From Bacteroidales bacterium (lineage in GTDB: Bacteria; Bacteroidota; Bacteroidia; Bacteroidales; DTU049): a DNA stretch of 64,000 nucleotides. The number at the start of each line of letters is the position of its first letter. Positions within the stretch are counted from its first letter, which is position 1. The DNA is taken from assembly GCA_026418905.1 (NCBI GenBank), contig JAOAAK010000032.1:19449-83448 (forward strand), in the 5' to 3' direction. Both the position numbers and the translations under genes were made by a program. The notes under the pieces were generated by a model that was not told the DNA's origin, made no database searches, and saw only the letters and a program-made list of their open reading frames with translations. Positions 36,736 to 44,982 of the stretch are shown in pieces.

Positions 36736-38074
36736 AACTTTTAATCACGTTCGTATTCTTATTGCAGGTTTTGGTAAGGAAGGTATAAGTACTTATCATT
36801 TTTTAACAAAATATTGCAAACCCAAAAATATTTTTATCACCGACGACAATCCATCCATAACAAAAGGATTTAATATTCCTTATATTCCCTTTTCGGAATT
36901 TTCGAACATATCATCGAACATTGATCTGATCATCAAATCTCCTGGTTATCCATTAAGACAACTCCATGTTTTTCCGCCAGAAAAAATAACATCACAGACC
37001 GATTTATTCCTTCGATGGTTCCACTCAAAAACCATCGGAATTACTGGAACTAAAGGTAAAAGTACTATAAGCTCCTTGATCTATCACATTATCAACGGAA
37101 ACGGTAAATCGGTCTTGCTTGCTGGAAACATAGGTATTCCTGTGTTTGATTTGTTTGAAAAAGATGAGCCTGAATGGGTTGTATTAGAACTTTCAGCCAA
37201 TCAACTTGAAATCATTCATCGTTCACCCCATATTGCTTTGCTCAATAATATTTACGAAGAGCATTTAGATTATTTTGGAAGTTTTGAAAGCTATGCTAAA
37301 GCTAAAAGTAACATTTTGCTTTATCAGAGTTCTATGGATTATGCCCTTATTCATTACTCACTCAAAAATTTTTCCGTTGTACCCATGATTCAAAGCAATC
37401 TTTTGGCATATGGGTATCCTTGTTGTTTTAGTTCTACACCAGGTATAGCTTTGGATGAGAAAAATTTTATTTTTTATAACAATCTCTTAAGCAAAAAAAT
37501 TATTCCTTTCCAAAAAGACATCATTCCTTTGGTTGGAAAACACAACCTCGAAAACATAAGTGGTGCATTACTGGCTTGTCACTTAGTTGGAATTTCGTTT
37601 GAAACGGCTATTGAATCCATCTATACCTTTAAACCCTTACCACACAGACTTGAAAAAGTTGGAACTTTTCGTGGCATTACCTTCATCAATGACTCCATTT
37701 CCACCATTCCTCAAGCAACCATCCATGCACTGACATCACTTCATAACGTCCATACTCTTATCTTGGGCGGATACGATCGTGGTATTGATTATCACATTCT
37801 AATTGATTATTTTTTGCAATATCCCAATCAACCTGCAACTATTATTCTCTTAGGTCAGGTAGGAATTAAACTGCAAGAATACTTTAAAAAATTTATGATT
37901 CCGCAATCATATTACTTTGCAAACAATATGGAGGAAGCTGTGAAGCTTGCTTACGAACACACGCCCGCAGGAAAAGTTTGTCTATTATCCCCCGCTGCTT
38001 CATCGTATGATCAATTCAAGAACTTTGAAGACAGAGGCAACCAATTTAAAGAATGGTGCATAAAACTTATGTAA
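36707..38074 (+). CDS. murD: UDP-N-acetylmuramoyl-L-alanine--glutamate ligase (MurD or MurD2)
   Basis: The ATG at 36707 is used (455 residues); an upstream TTG would lengthen it by six. It has an N-terminal Rossmann domain (RILIAGFGKEGIST), the ATP loop GITGTKGKSTISSLI near residue 111, VLELSANQLE, LLNNIYEEHLDYFGS, and LPHRLEKVGTFRGITFINDSISTIP. Normal MurD adds D-Glu to UDP-MurNAc-L-Ala. Its 29-base overlap with the MurL-like gene suggests it may be MurD2, which adds L-Glu instead. Stereospecificity cannot be read from the sequence. Confidence 0.9.
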   Translation: MNWNNFQFTETFNHVRILIAGFGKEGISTYHFLTKYCKPKNIFITDDNPSITKGFNIPYIPFSEFSNISSNIDLIIKSPGYPLRQLHVFPPEKITSQTDLFLRWFHSKTIGITGTKGKSTISSLIYHIINGNGKSVLLAGNIGIPVFDLFEKDEPEWVVLELSANQLEIIHRSPHIALLNNIYEEHLDYFGSFESYAKAKSNILLYQSSMDYALIHYSLKNFSVVPMIQSNLLAYGYPCCFSSTPGIALDEKNFIFYNNLLSKKIIPFQKDIIPLVGKHNLENISGALLACHLVGISFETAIESIYTFKPLPHRLEKVGTFRGITFINDSISTIPQATIHALTSLHNVHTLILGGYDRGIDYHILIDYFLQYPNQPATIILLGQVGIKLQEYFKKFMIPQSYYFANNMEEAVKLAYEHTPAGKVCLLSPAASSYDQFKNFEDRGNQFKEWCIKLM

Positions 38075-38089
38075 AATATTTAAAACTAA

Positions 38090-38121
38090 TTTGCTTTTTG
38101 TTTTTTAATGTTGTATATTTA
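38090..38121 (+). promoter_or_regulatory. Probable promoter of the coiled-coil membrane protein gene
   Basis: TTTG (38090-38093), a 20-base spacer and TATATTTA (38114-38121; one mismatch to TAnnTTTG) resemble a Bacteroidota promoter, about 21 bases before the ATG at 38142. Confidence 0.5.
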
Positions 38122-38141
38122 CCAAAAAAATTTTTAGTCAT

Positions 38142-38990
38142 ATGAAAAAATATCTATTTTTATTCATTTTAGTAGTTTTTTGTAAACCTCATCCCTTTTT
38201 TGCTATTGATTCATTACGTGTTCTTTACAGAAACTTTTACCAGCTTCAGGTCAAACAAAAAGAACTCCAAGAACAAATAAAAAATTTAAATAAGCTGACA
38301 GATTCAATGATGACCAATGATGAAAAACAATTTAACATAATCCAGCAGGAACTAAATGCTCAAAAAAAACAAACGGAAGAATTCAACGCACTTATCAATC
38401 AGAACAAAGCAAATGACAAAACTCTTCAACTGATGTGGATACTGACACTTTTAGCACTCCTTCTTTTTATTGTTTTGATGGTAATAATCTTTTTGAGTTT
38501 TCGCAAAAGAAACAAGGAACTAAAAAATGATTTAAAAGCTGCGATAGAGGAATTTCAGAAAAAATTTACTTCACTTTCTTCAAGCGTAAACGAGGATTTG
38601 CAAAAAATTCAGCAAAATTTAACTGCCGAACTCACTACAGCAAAAAATTTCTTTGAAGAATTCAAAGCTAAAATAGTAACCGATATACATCAACTCACAG
38701 AAAAACATGTCCAGGATATTGAAAAACTGCAAAGCGAACTTCTTCGTTTACAAAACGAAGGAAAAGAACAATGGAATGCACTGAAAAATGAAATCGAACT
38801 GTGGCAAGCAGGATTCAAAAAAGAGCTCCAACAATACGAAGCCTCATTAACAAACTTGCAAGAAGAGTCTCGAAATGGTTTGAATAAAATTGAGTCTTTT
38901 GTTCATCAAACTAAAAATTACCTTGAAGATGAATTGAAAAAACTTTTAAATCAATTTGAGAAATTCAACACTGAGGAAAAAAAGTCATAA
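38142..38990 (+). CDS. Membrane-anchored coiled-coil protein of unknown function
   Basis: The 282-residue protein has an N-terminal signal sequence (MKKYLFLFILVVFCKPHPFFA) and a short coiled coil (~30-90). One transmembrane helix follows (~95-120, WILTLLALLLFIVLMVIIFLS), then a long charged coiled coil to the C-terminus. I know no family for it. It lies between murD and the convergent murF-alr, with six bases to the latter. The context suggests an envelope or cell-division-related tether, which is inference only. Confidence 0.78.
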   Translation: MKKYLFLFILVVFCKPHPFFAIDSLRVLYRNFYQLQVKQKELQEQIKNLNKLTDSMMTNDEKQFNIIQQELNAQKKQTEEFNALINQNKANDKTLQLMWILTLLALLLFIVLMVIIFLSFRKRNKELKNDLKAAIEEFQKKFTSLSSSVNEDLQKIQQNLTAELTTAKNFFEEFKAKIVTDIHQLTEKHVQDIEKLQSELLRLQNEGKEQWNALKNEIELWQAGFKKELQQYEASLTNLQEESRNGLNKIESFVHQTKNYLEDELKKLLNQFEKFNTEEKKS

Positions 38991-38996
38991 GAAACA

Positions 38997-41489
38997 TCAT
39001 TCGATATACACTCGTTTAACGCGTCGACTGATAGTAGTGAAAATTTCATAAGGTATTGTTCCTAGAATTTGAGACAATTCGATGACAGAACGATGGGTAC
39101 CAAAGATTTCTGCTTCATCTCCCGGGGCAACATGAGGAAGATGTGTGACATCGATGAATGTTGTATCCATGCAAATATCTCCAATAATAGGTGCTTCTTT
39201 TCCATGTATGTAAACCTTCCATTGTTCATTTCCAAGCTTTCTGTTCAATCCATCTGCATACCCTATAGAGAGAATGGCAATTTTACGAAGTTTGTTCGAT
39301 ATTGCACGTCTATTATATCCGATAGATTCACCTGGTGGAATATTTTTGATTTGTACAATAGGAGCTTTCAACACAAGAACTGGCTGCAGATCATTATAGA
39401 CATCTTTCACCAGCGTAACGCCAAGCAAGGAGATGCCAAGTCGCACCATATCCATCGACATTTCGGGAAAACGAATGGAAGCAGCCGAATTGCATATATG
39501 TTTTAGAAACGGATAACCTAATGTTTTCTCCAATCGCTCCACAATATTTTGAAAAACGCCATATTGTTGTCTTGTAAAATCATCATGCTGAGGATCGTCG
39601 GCTGCAGAAAAATGAGAAAATACAGAAGCAACTTTCAGTTGAGGATTTGAAACTAGTAATTTTAAAAGTTCTGAAAGTTGATCTTGAGTAAAACCCAAGC
39701 GATGCATTCCTGTATCAAATTTTAAATGTATTGAAATGGATTTATCTAACTCTATCATTTGATTTCGAGTAAAATTGATTAAAGCATGTAAAATGTGAAA
39801 ATCGTAGATTTCAACCTCCAAATCATGCTGTAATATATCGAAAAAGTCATTTTCAGCAGGTTCCATGATCATAATGGGTAATTTAATTCCAGCCCTTCTT
39901 AACTCAATTCCCTCATCAGTATAAGCTACTGCAATGTAATGTACGTTACGCTTCGAGAGAAAACGAGCTATTTCGATACTTCCACCTCCATACCCAAAGG
40001 CTTTCATCATAGCCATAATCCGTACACCAGCTGGTAATTTTTTTCTTATTATTTCCAAATTATGAGCAATGGCCTGTAAATGGATTTCCAATCTAGTCTT
40101 TAAAAGCTTTTCTTCAAGCAAAGCACTTATGCGTTCAAATCCGAAAGAACGAGCAGCCTTGAGCAAAATAACTTCATCGTGAAAAGAATCTCGGCAAATT
40201 GTTTTAAGAAAGTCTTCCGTACGTCCATAATGTTCAAAAAAACAATCATGAATGGGTTTAAATTGTTGTAATTGTTCTCCGATGGCAATAAGTCTATGAA
40301 CTCCAGCTTTTTGAAGATGCCTTTGCAAAAATTCATGAAACTCTTTGATTTCAATACCTGTTTGAAAAATATCTGAAATAATTACTGTTTTTTTTCTATT
40401 TTCAAATCTAGAGAGTACATCAAATGCTATAGTCATCGAATTCAAATCGGCGTTATACGTATCGTTGATGATAATGCAGTTGTTTCTTCCTTCTTTAACC
40501 TCCAAGCGCATCTCCACAGGTTCTAGCTTGAATATTTCTTCTTGCAACTGCTCGTGAGAAAATCCCAGTTTCCTGAGCAACACGTAAACATGAAAAATGT
40601 TTTCAAATGAACCTTGATCGGAAAAAGGAATAGACAACGTATGAACATTATTTTCAAACCTGAATAAAACCTTGCACCTAAATGCTTCAGTACTAATGCT
40701 TAAAATTTCACATATGTCGGATTCTTTATGTCCCCACGAAACACGTCTATCATTTTCAATTCCTAACCAATCTAATGCATTTTCAATTTCTTTATATGAA
40801 GATCGGTAAACAATCAAATGTGCATCTTTGAAAAGAAAAGCTTTTTCACGTGCTTTTTCTTCAAGTGAAGTAAAGTTAGCCTGATGAGCCGTTCCGATAT
40901 TGGTAAAAATACCAATTTGAGGTTCTAGAATTTTTTGAAGTTTCTGCATCTCTCCAGGTTGAGAAATACCGGCCTCAAAAATACCATAGGTATAGTTCTT
41001 ACCATGAGCCATCAATACCGATAATGGTACTCCAATTTGGCTGTTATAGCTTGCCGGACTTCGAAAAATATGCTTCTTTGTGATAGAGCCCAGAATTTGA
41101 AAAAGCCATTCTTTGACTACTGTTTTGCCATTGCTGCCAGTGATGGCGACGATAGGGAAATCAAATCGAGAACGAAAATAGATAGCTAATTCCTGTAAAG
41201 CTTCGATAGTATCAGAAACGACAAAAAAATTAATATCCTCAAACGATGATGATGGGATCTCTTTCTCCACTAAAAATGTTCTGACACCTTTTCGATAAGC
41301 TTCATCAATGAAATTATGACCATCATGATGTGGGCCTCGAAGAGCTACAAATAAAACGTGAGTAGATTTTTCAGGCAAAGAACGAGTGTCCCACGCTAAA
41401 TACCGAACTGAGCAATCATGAAGTATTCGATAAGAAATCGGTTTAAGAATGTTGACTATATCTTCGTGGGCCAAAGTAATTTCGATCAT
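38997..41489 (-). CDS. Bifunctional UDP-MurNAc-tripeptide--D-Ala-D-Ala ligase / alanine racemase
   Basis: The 830-residue fusion joins a MurF domain (~1-455) to an alanine racemase (~460-830). The MurF part has the ATP loop ITGSNGKTVVKEW, FEAGISQPGEM and IINDTYNADLNSM. The Alr part has the PLP lysine in MAMMKAFGYGGGS (where typical Alr has KANAYGHG), the substrate-loop region SHFSAADDP and GDICMDTTFIDVTHL with the catalytic tyrosine region further on (IGYADGLNRKL). Such fusions are known in Bacteroidota. A separate murF at 15.0 kb makes MurF redundant here. It overlaps pdxA by four bases. Confidence 0.95.
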   Translation of the reverse strand: MIEITLAHEDIVNILKPISYRILHDCSVRYLAWDTRSLPEKSTHVLFVALRGPHHDGHNFIDEAYRKGVRTFLVEKEIPSSSFEDINFFVVSDTIEALQELAIYFRSRFDFPIVAITGSNGKTVVKEWLFQILGSITKKHIFRSPASYNSQIGVPLSVLMAHGKNYTYGIFEAGISQPGEMQKLQKILEPQIGIFTNIGTAHQANFTSLEEKAREKAFLFKDAHLIVYRSSYKEIENALDWLGIENDRRVSWGHKESDICEILSISTEAFRCKVLFRFENNVHTLSIPFSDQGSFENIFHVYVLLRKLGFSHEQLQEEIFKLEPVEMRLEVKEGRNNCIIINDTYNADLNSMTIAFDVLSRFENRKKTVIISDIFQTGIEIKEFHEFLQRHLQKAGVHRLIAIGEQLQQFKPIHDCFFEHYGRTEDFLKTICRDSFHDEVILLKAARSFGFERISALLEEKLLKTRLEIHLQAIAHNLEIIRKKLPAGVRIMAMMKAFGYGGGSIEIARFLSKRNVHYIAVAYTDEGIELRRAGIKLPIMIMEPAENDFFDILQHDLEVEIYDFHILHALINFTRNQMIELDKSISIHLKFDTGMHRLGFTQDQLSELLKLLVSNPQLKVASVFSHFSAADDPQHDDFTRQQYGVFQNIVERLEKTLGYPFLKHICNSAASIRFPEMSMDMVRLGISLLGVTLVKDVYNDLQPVLVLKAPIVQIKNIPPGESIGYNRRAISNKLRKIAILSIGYADGLNRKLGNEQWKVYIHGKEAPIIGDICMDTTFIDVTHLPHVAPGDEAEIFGTHRSVIELSQILGTIPYEIFTTISRRVKRVYIE

Positions 41490-42514
41490 GACAATTCTGA
41501 AGCATTAAGTCTGCGTTGAAAAATTTCTATTCCGAGTAAAATGGCCTTTGTCAGAGAACGCTCGGAAGCTTTGTTCTGACCAGCTATGTCATAAGCAACT
41601 CCATGAGCTGGAGAAGTTCTCACAATAGGTAATCCCATGGTGTAATTAACGCCTTCCTCCCAACCCAATAATTTAAAAGGAATAAGAGCCTGATCGTGAT
41701 ACATGGCAAGTAAACCATCAAATTGCTTATGACGATAGGAACCAAAAAAACCATCTGCTGGGTATGGCCCAAAAACATTCAATTTTGAACTTACAAAGGC
41801 AGATTGGATGGCAGGAATGATGATCTCTTTTTCTTCTTGTCCAATAACACCTCCATCCCCAGCATGGGGATTTAATGAAAGAACTGCTATGTTGGGATTA
41901 ATAATTCCAAAATCATATAATAGTGATTGGTAAAGTAAATTGATTTTGCTCAATATTCTATCAATCGTAATGTGAGAGGAAACCTCTGAAATTGGGACAT
42001 GTTCAGTTACCAACCCCACCTTCATATGTTCGGATACCATTATCATAAGGTGATCTAACACTGAGAATTTCTGGGCAAGATAACCCGTATGCCCACTAAA
42101 TTCTTTTGAATAAATCTGACATGTTTTTTTATTAAGGGGTGCAGTTATTAAAATATCGATTAAGCCTTTCTTGGCATCTTCGATTGCTTGATCTAAAGCC
42201 AACAATGCATACTTGCCGGCAATCTCGGTAGCATTTCCTACATCAATTTTAATTTATTATTGTGTTAGGTTATATATGTAAATTTTTCCGGGACGAATGG
42301 ATGATATATCTTTTGTAATATTAATTACATACTCTGGCAAATTGAGTAGTTTTCTATAGTAAGAAATGGCTCTAGAACTCCCATAAATAACGGGAGTACA
42401 CAACTCAAGTAACGCAGGATTGGCCAAGGATTTTAGAATAATTTCATAACTGATCCCATTAATGTCACCATGGGTGATACCAACAACAGGCAAAGTTTTA
42501 TTTTTGTTCAACAT
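41486..42514 (-). pseudogene. pdxA: 4-hydroxythreonine-4-phosphate dehydrogenase pdxA interrupted by two in-frame stops
   Basis: PdxA oxidises 4-phosphohydroxy-threonine in the DXP-dependent pyridoxal phosphate pathway. The full span (343 codons from the ATG at 42514) aligns with the family on one frame. The N-terminal part has GITHGDINGISYEIILK and CTPVIYGSS. The C-terminal part has APLNK, FSGHTGYLA, NPHAGDGG and AMYHDQALIPFK, including the metal-binding histidines. Two adjacent TAA codons (42259-42257, 42256-42254) cut the frame after KIYIYNLTQ, and the homologous sequence continues directly (IKIDVGNATE..GKYALLALDQA). Either a pseudogene or a sequence error. Confidence 0.85.
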
Positions 42515-42532
42515 ATGGAATTTAATCTCAGG

Positions 42533-42540
42533 CAAAGGTA
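42533..42540 (-). promoter_or_regulatory. -7 box for pdxA
   Basis: On the minus strand this reads TACCTTTG, a TAnnTTTG match ending 19 bases before the ATG at 42514. It overlaps the alternative ATG at 42535, which argues for the start at 42514. Confidence 0.55.
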
Positions 42541-42559
42541 GAAAATAAATCTTTACGGT

Positions 42560-43108
42560 ATGATACGTAAGAAAAAGCCAGAAGAACTAAACCGCCTTAG
42601 CATAGATGAATACAAAAGAAAAACGAAAGTTCCTTTTGAAGTTGTGCTGGATCAAGTTCGGAGCGAACACAATGTTGGTTCAGTTTTCCGAACATGCGAC
42701 GCATTTCTTATAGAAAAAATTTACCTTTGCGGTATAACCCCAGTACCTCCTTCTTCTGGAATCCATAAAACTGCCCTTGGGGCTACAGAATCTGTTGATT
42801 ACGAATATCACTCTTCAACCAGGAATCTTCTTTTAGAATTACGTAATAAGAAAAAAATGATTGTAGGTCTTGAACAAGTCAACGATAAAAGTCTTCTTCT
42901 CGATCACACTTTTTCTTTTAGATCACCTGAATTGATACTTGTGATTGGTAATGAAATGTTTGGTTTATCTGAAGATATTTTGGATCTTTGCGATTATTTT
43001 ATCGAGATACCACAATTTGGAACAAAGCATTCTCTGAATGTTAGCGTCGCTTTTGGTATTGTCGCATATGCTTATTTTACAGAATTCTATACCCTATATA
43101 AGAAATAA
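42560..43108 (+). CDS. TrmH/SpoU-family RNA 2'-O-methyltransferase
   Basis: The 182-residue product has the three SpoU motifs in a knotted fold: DQVRSEHNVGSVFRTCDAF, LVIGNEMFGLSEDIL and IPQFGTKHSLNVSVAFGI. It is short and lacks an N-terminal extension, as in TrmL/TrmH-like members, so the target tRNA or rRNA base is not certain. It is divergent from pdxA with very close start sites. Confidence 0.9.
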   Translation: MIRKKKPEELNRLSIDEYKRKTKVPFEVVLDQVRSEHNVGSVFRTCDAFLIEKIYLCGITPVPPSSGIHKTALGATESVDYEYHSSTRNLLLELRNKKKMIVGLEQVNDKSLLLDHTFSFRSPELILVIGNEMFGLSEDILDLCDYFIEIPQFGTKHSLNVSVAFGIVAYAYFTEFYTLYKK

Positions 43109-43112
43109 TTTT

Positions 43113-43143
43113 TTTGGGTGAATAAAAAAAAATATTATTTTTG
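43113..43143 (+). promoter_or_regulatory. Strong promoter of the OmpA/TPR lipoprotein gene
   Basis: TTTG (43113-43116), a 19-base spacer and TATTTTTG (43136-43143) form a textbook Bacteroidota promoter, 14 bases before the first ATG at 43157. Confidence 0.8.
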
Positions 43144-43156
43144 CCAACAATAAAAC

Positions 43157-44920
43157 ATGAAAATTATGAAGAAATATTTTTTAAGGTTGGGTGTAGCAAT
43201 AATCACGCTTTCCTTTATTGCAGCAGGTTGTGGCCTCAAGAAAATGCAAAAGAAGTACCACACTGTAAAGTACGAAACCAAACCCCAAGTTTTAGAAACA
43301 CATGGAGGCAAAATTAATGTTTCTGTTAAGGGTGCCTTCCCAGCAAAATATTTCAATAAAAAAGCAACTGTTGAATTTACCCCGGTACTCAAGTGGAACG
43401 GTGGAAGTCACACATGTAAATCCATCATTCTTGCTGGAGAAAAAGTAAAAGGTGGTAGTGGTACCATCATTAAGTATAAAGAAGGTAGTACTTTCGAATG
43501 GACAGATGTGATTCCATACAAGCCTGAAATGAATGCTTCTGAACTGGTTGTTAACGCTGTTGCTAAAAAAGGCAAAAAAACAGTTGCTCTGGGTGAAGTC
43601 AAACTTGCTGATGGTGTTATCTACACCAGTGAACGAGTCGGTAAAGACGAAGATGTATTTTTAGCTGATCATGGTTATAAGAAAGAAGTTATTATATCAG
43701 AAAAATCGGTGTTATATTTTGATTACAACAGCTCCAATCTATCCATGAATCAAAAATTAAATAAACTAGCAGAAAATCAAGCTATTCGCAAAAAAGCTGA
43801 AGATTTTATTGCTAAAGGATGGAAAATCAAATCTATTGATATTCAAGCATGGGCTTCCCCAGAAGGAGAAGAATCTTACAATGCTGATCTATCAAAAAAA
43901 CGTGGTGACGAAGCTAAAAAGTATATTGAAAACTACATTAAAGATCTAGATACTAAAATAGCAAAACAACAGAAGAAAAAATATGAAGAAGTCAAACGTC
44001 CTTACGTCATTAATACAGATGCTAAAGGTGAAGATTTTGATGGATTCATGAAGCAAATTGAAAAATCAAATATCAAGGACAAACAAGCTATCATCAATGT
44101 TATTCGCTCGCAACCTGATAAAGCTCGTCGTGAACAAGAAATTAAGAATATGGCTATTGTTTATGCTGAAGTAGAAGCCATTCTAGAACCCTTACGTCGT
44201 GCTGAAATTTCTATCAATTGTTATGAACCTAAATACACAGACGAAAAAATTGCCCAGTTAGCTCTTACCAACCCCGACAGTCTTAAACCTGAAGAATTGC
44301 TTTATGCTGCAACATTAACGGACGATTTGAATAAGAAACTCACTATCTACAAAACTGGAACTAAAATATACGCTGATAACTGGAAATTCTGGAATAATGC
44401 TGGTTACATTCTCCTCAAACAACAGAACCTCAAGGAAGCAACTCCTTTCATTGAAAAAGCAAACGCTCTTTCACCCAACAACCCCATTGTTACTGCCAAT
44501 ATGGGTGTCATAGCCAGTTGGAACAAACAGTATGATCAAGCAAAATCACTTTACGAAAAAGCTCAGTCTGGTGTCAATGTAAACTATAATCTTGGTATTC
44601 TTAAGATTCGTGAAGGTGATTACAACGCAGCAATGAATTTATTCGGTACCACTACATGTCGTTACAATATCGGGCTTGTACAAACATTACTTGGAAAATA
44701 CAGTGAGGCTACTAACACGTTCAATTGTGTTAAACCTCAGACTGCTGAAGTATATTACTTACTTGCCGTAGTTGGTGCTCGTACAAACAATACTACAATG
44801 CTTTATGATAACCTTAAGAAGGCCATTGAGAAAAATCCTGCTTTGAAAGCTGAAGCAAAAGAAGACAGAGAATTCATCAAATACTTCAATACAACAGATT
44901 TTCAGAACATTGTAAAATAA
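43157..44920 (+). CDS. OmpA-like / TPR outer-membrane lipoprotein
   Basis: The 587-residue product has a lipobox (FIAAGC, Cys25). A beta-rich N-terminal region (~35-170) precedes an OmpA-like stretch (~185-265; VLYFDYNSSNLSMNQ and IQAWASPEGEESYNADLSKKRGDEAKKYI). Tetratricopeptide-like repeats (~395-580; NPIVTANMGVIASWNKQYDQAKSLYEKAQSG) complete the protein. The architecture suggests a peptidoglycan-contacting outer-membrane lipoprotein. A consensus promoter and a strong terminator make it a monocistronic, probably abundant product. An alternative ATG at 43166 would shorten it by three residues. Confidence 0.85.
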   Translation: MKIMKKYFLRLGVAIITLSFIAAGCGLKKMQKKYHTVKYETKPQVLETHGGKINVSVKGAFPAKYFNKKATVEFTPVLKWNGGSHTCKSIILAGEKVKGGSGTIIKYKEGSTFEWTDVIPYKPEMNASELVVNAVAKKGKKTVALGEVKLADGVIYTSERVGKDEDVFLADHGYKKEVIISEKSVLYFDYNSSNLSMNQKLNKLAENQAIRKKAEDFIAKGWKIKSIDIQAWASPEGEESYNADLSKKRGDEAKKYIENYIKDLDTKIAKQQKKKYEEVKRPYVINTDAKGEDFDGFMKQIEKSNIKDKQAIINVIRSQPDKARREQEIKNMAIVYAEVEAILEPLRRAEISINCYEPKYTDEKIAQLALTNPDSLKPEELLYAATLTDDLNKKLTIYKTGTKIYADNWKFWNNAGYILLKQQNLKEATPFIEKANALSPNNPIVTANMGVIASWNKQYDQAKSLYEKAQSGVNVNYNLGILKIREGDYNAAMNLFGTTTCRYNIGLVQTLLGKYSEATNTFNCVKPQTAEVYYLLAVVGARTNNTTMLYDNLKKAIEKNPALKAEAKEDREFIKYFNTTDFQNIVK

Positions 44921-44940
44921 TTTTCATGATAAGTTTCGTA

Positions 44941-44963
44941 AGGGGCGAAAGCCCCTTTTTTTT
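44941..44963 (+). terminator. Intrinsic terminator after the OmpA/TPR lipoprotein gene
   Basis: AGGGGC (44941-44946), a GAAA tetraloop and GCCCCT (44951-44956) form a stable GC-rich hairpin followed by a T run. Confidence 0.9.
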
Positions 44964-44982
44964 TATATAAAACCTCCAACAC

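Noticed and set aside
39069..39506. Plus-strand open frame of 145 residues inside murF-alr
   Set aside because: It is antisense to the well-conserved alanine racemase domain and shows no independent motif.
42254..42259. Reassignment of TAA as a sense codon, suggested by pdxA
   Set aside because: TAA ends many conserved full-length genes here, including pyrI, pyrB and the cyclic-diphosphoglycerate-synthetase-like gene.
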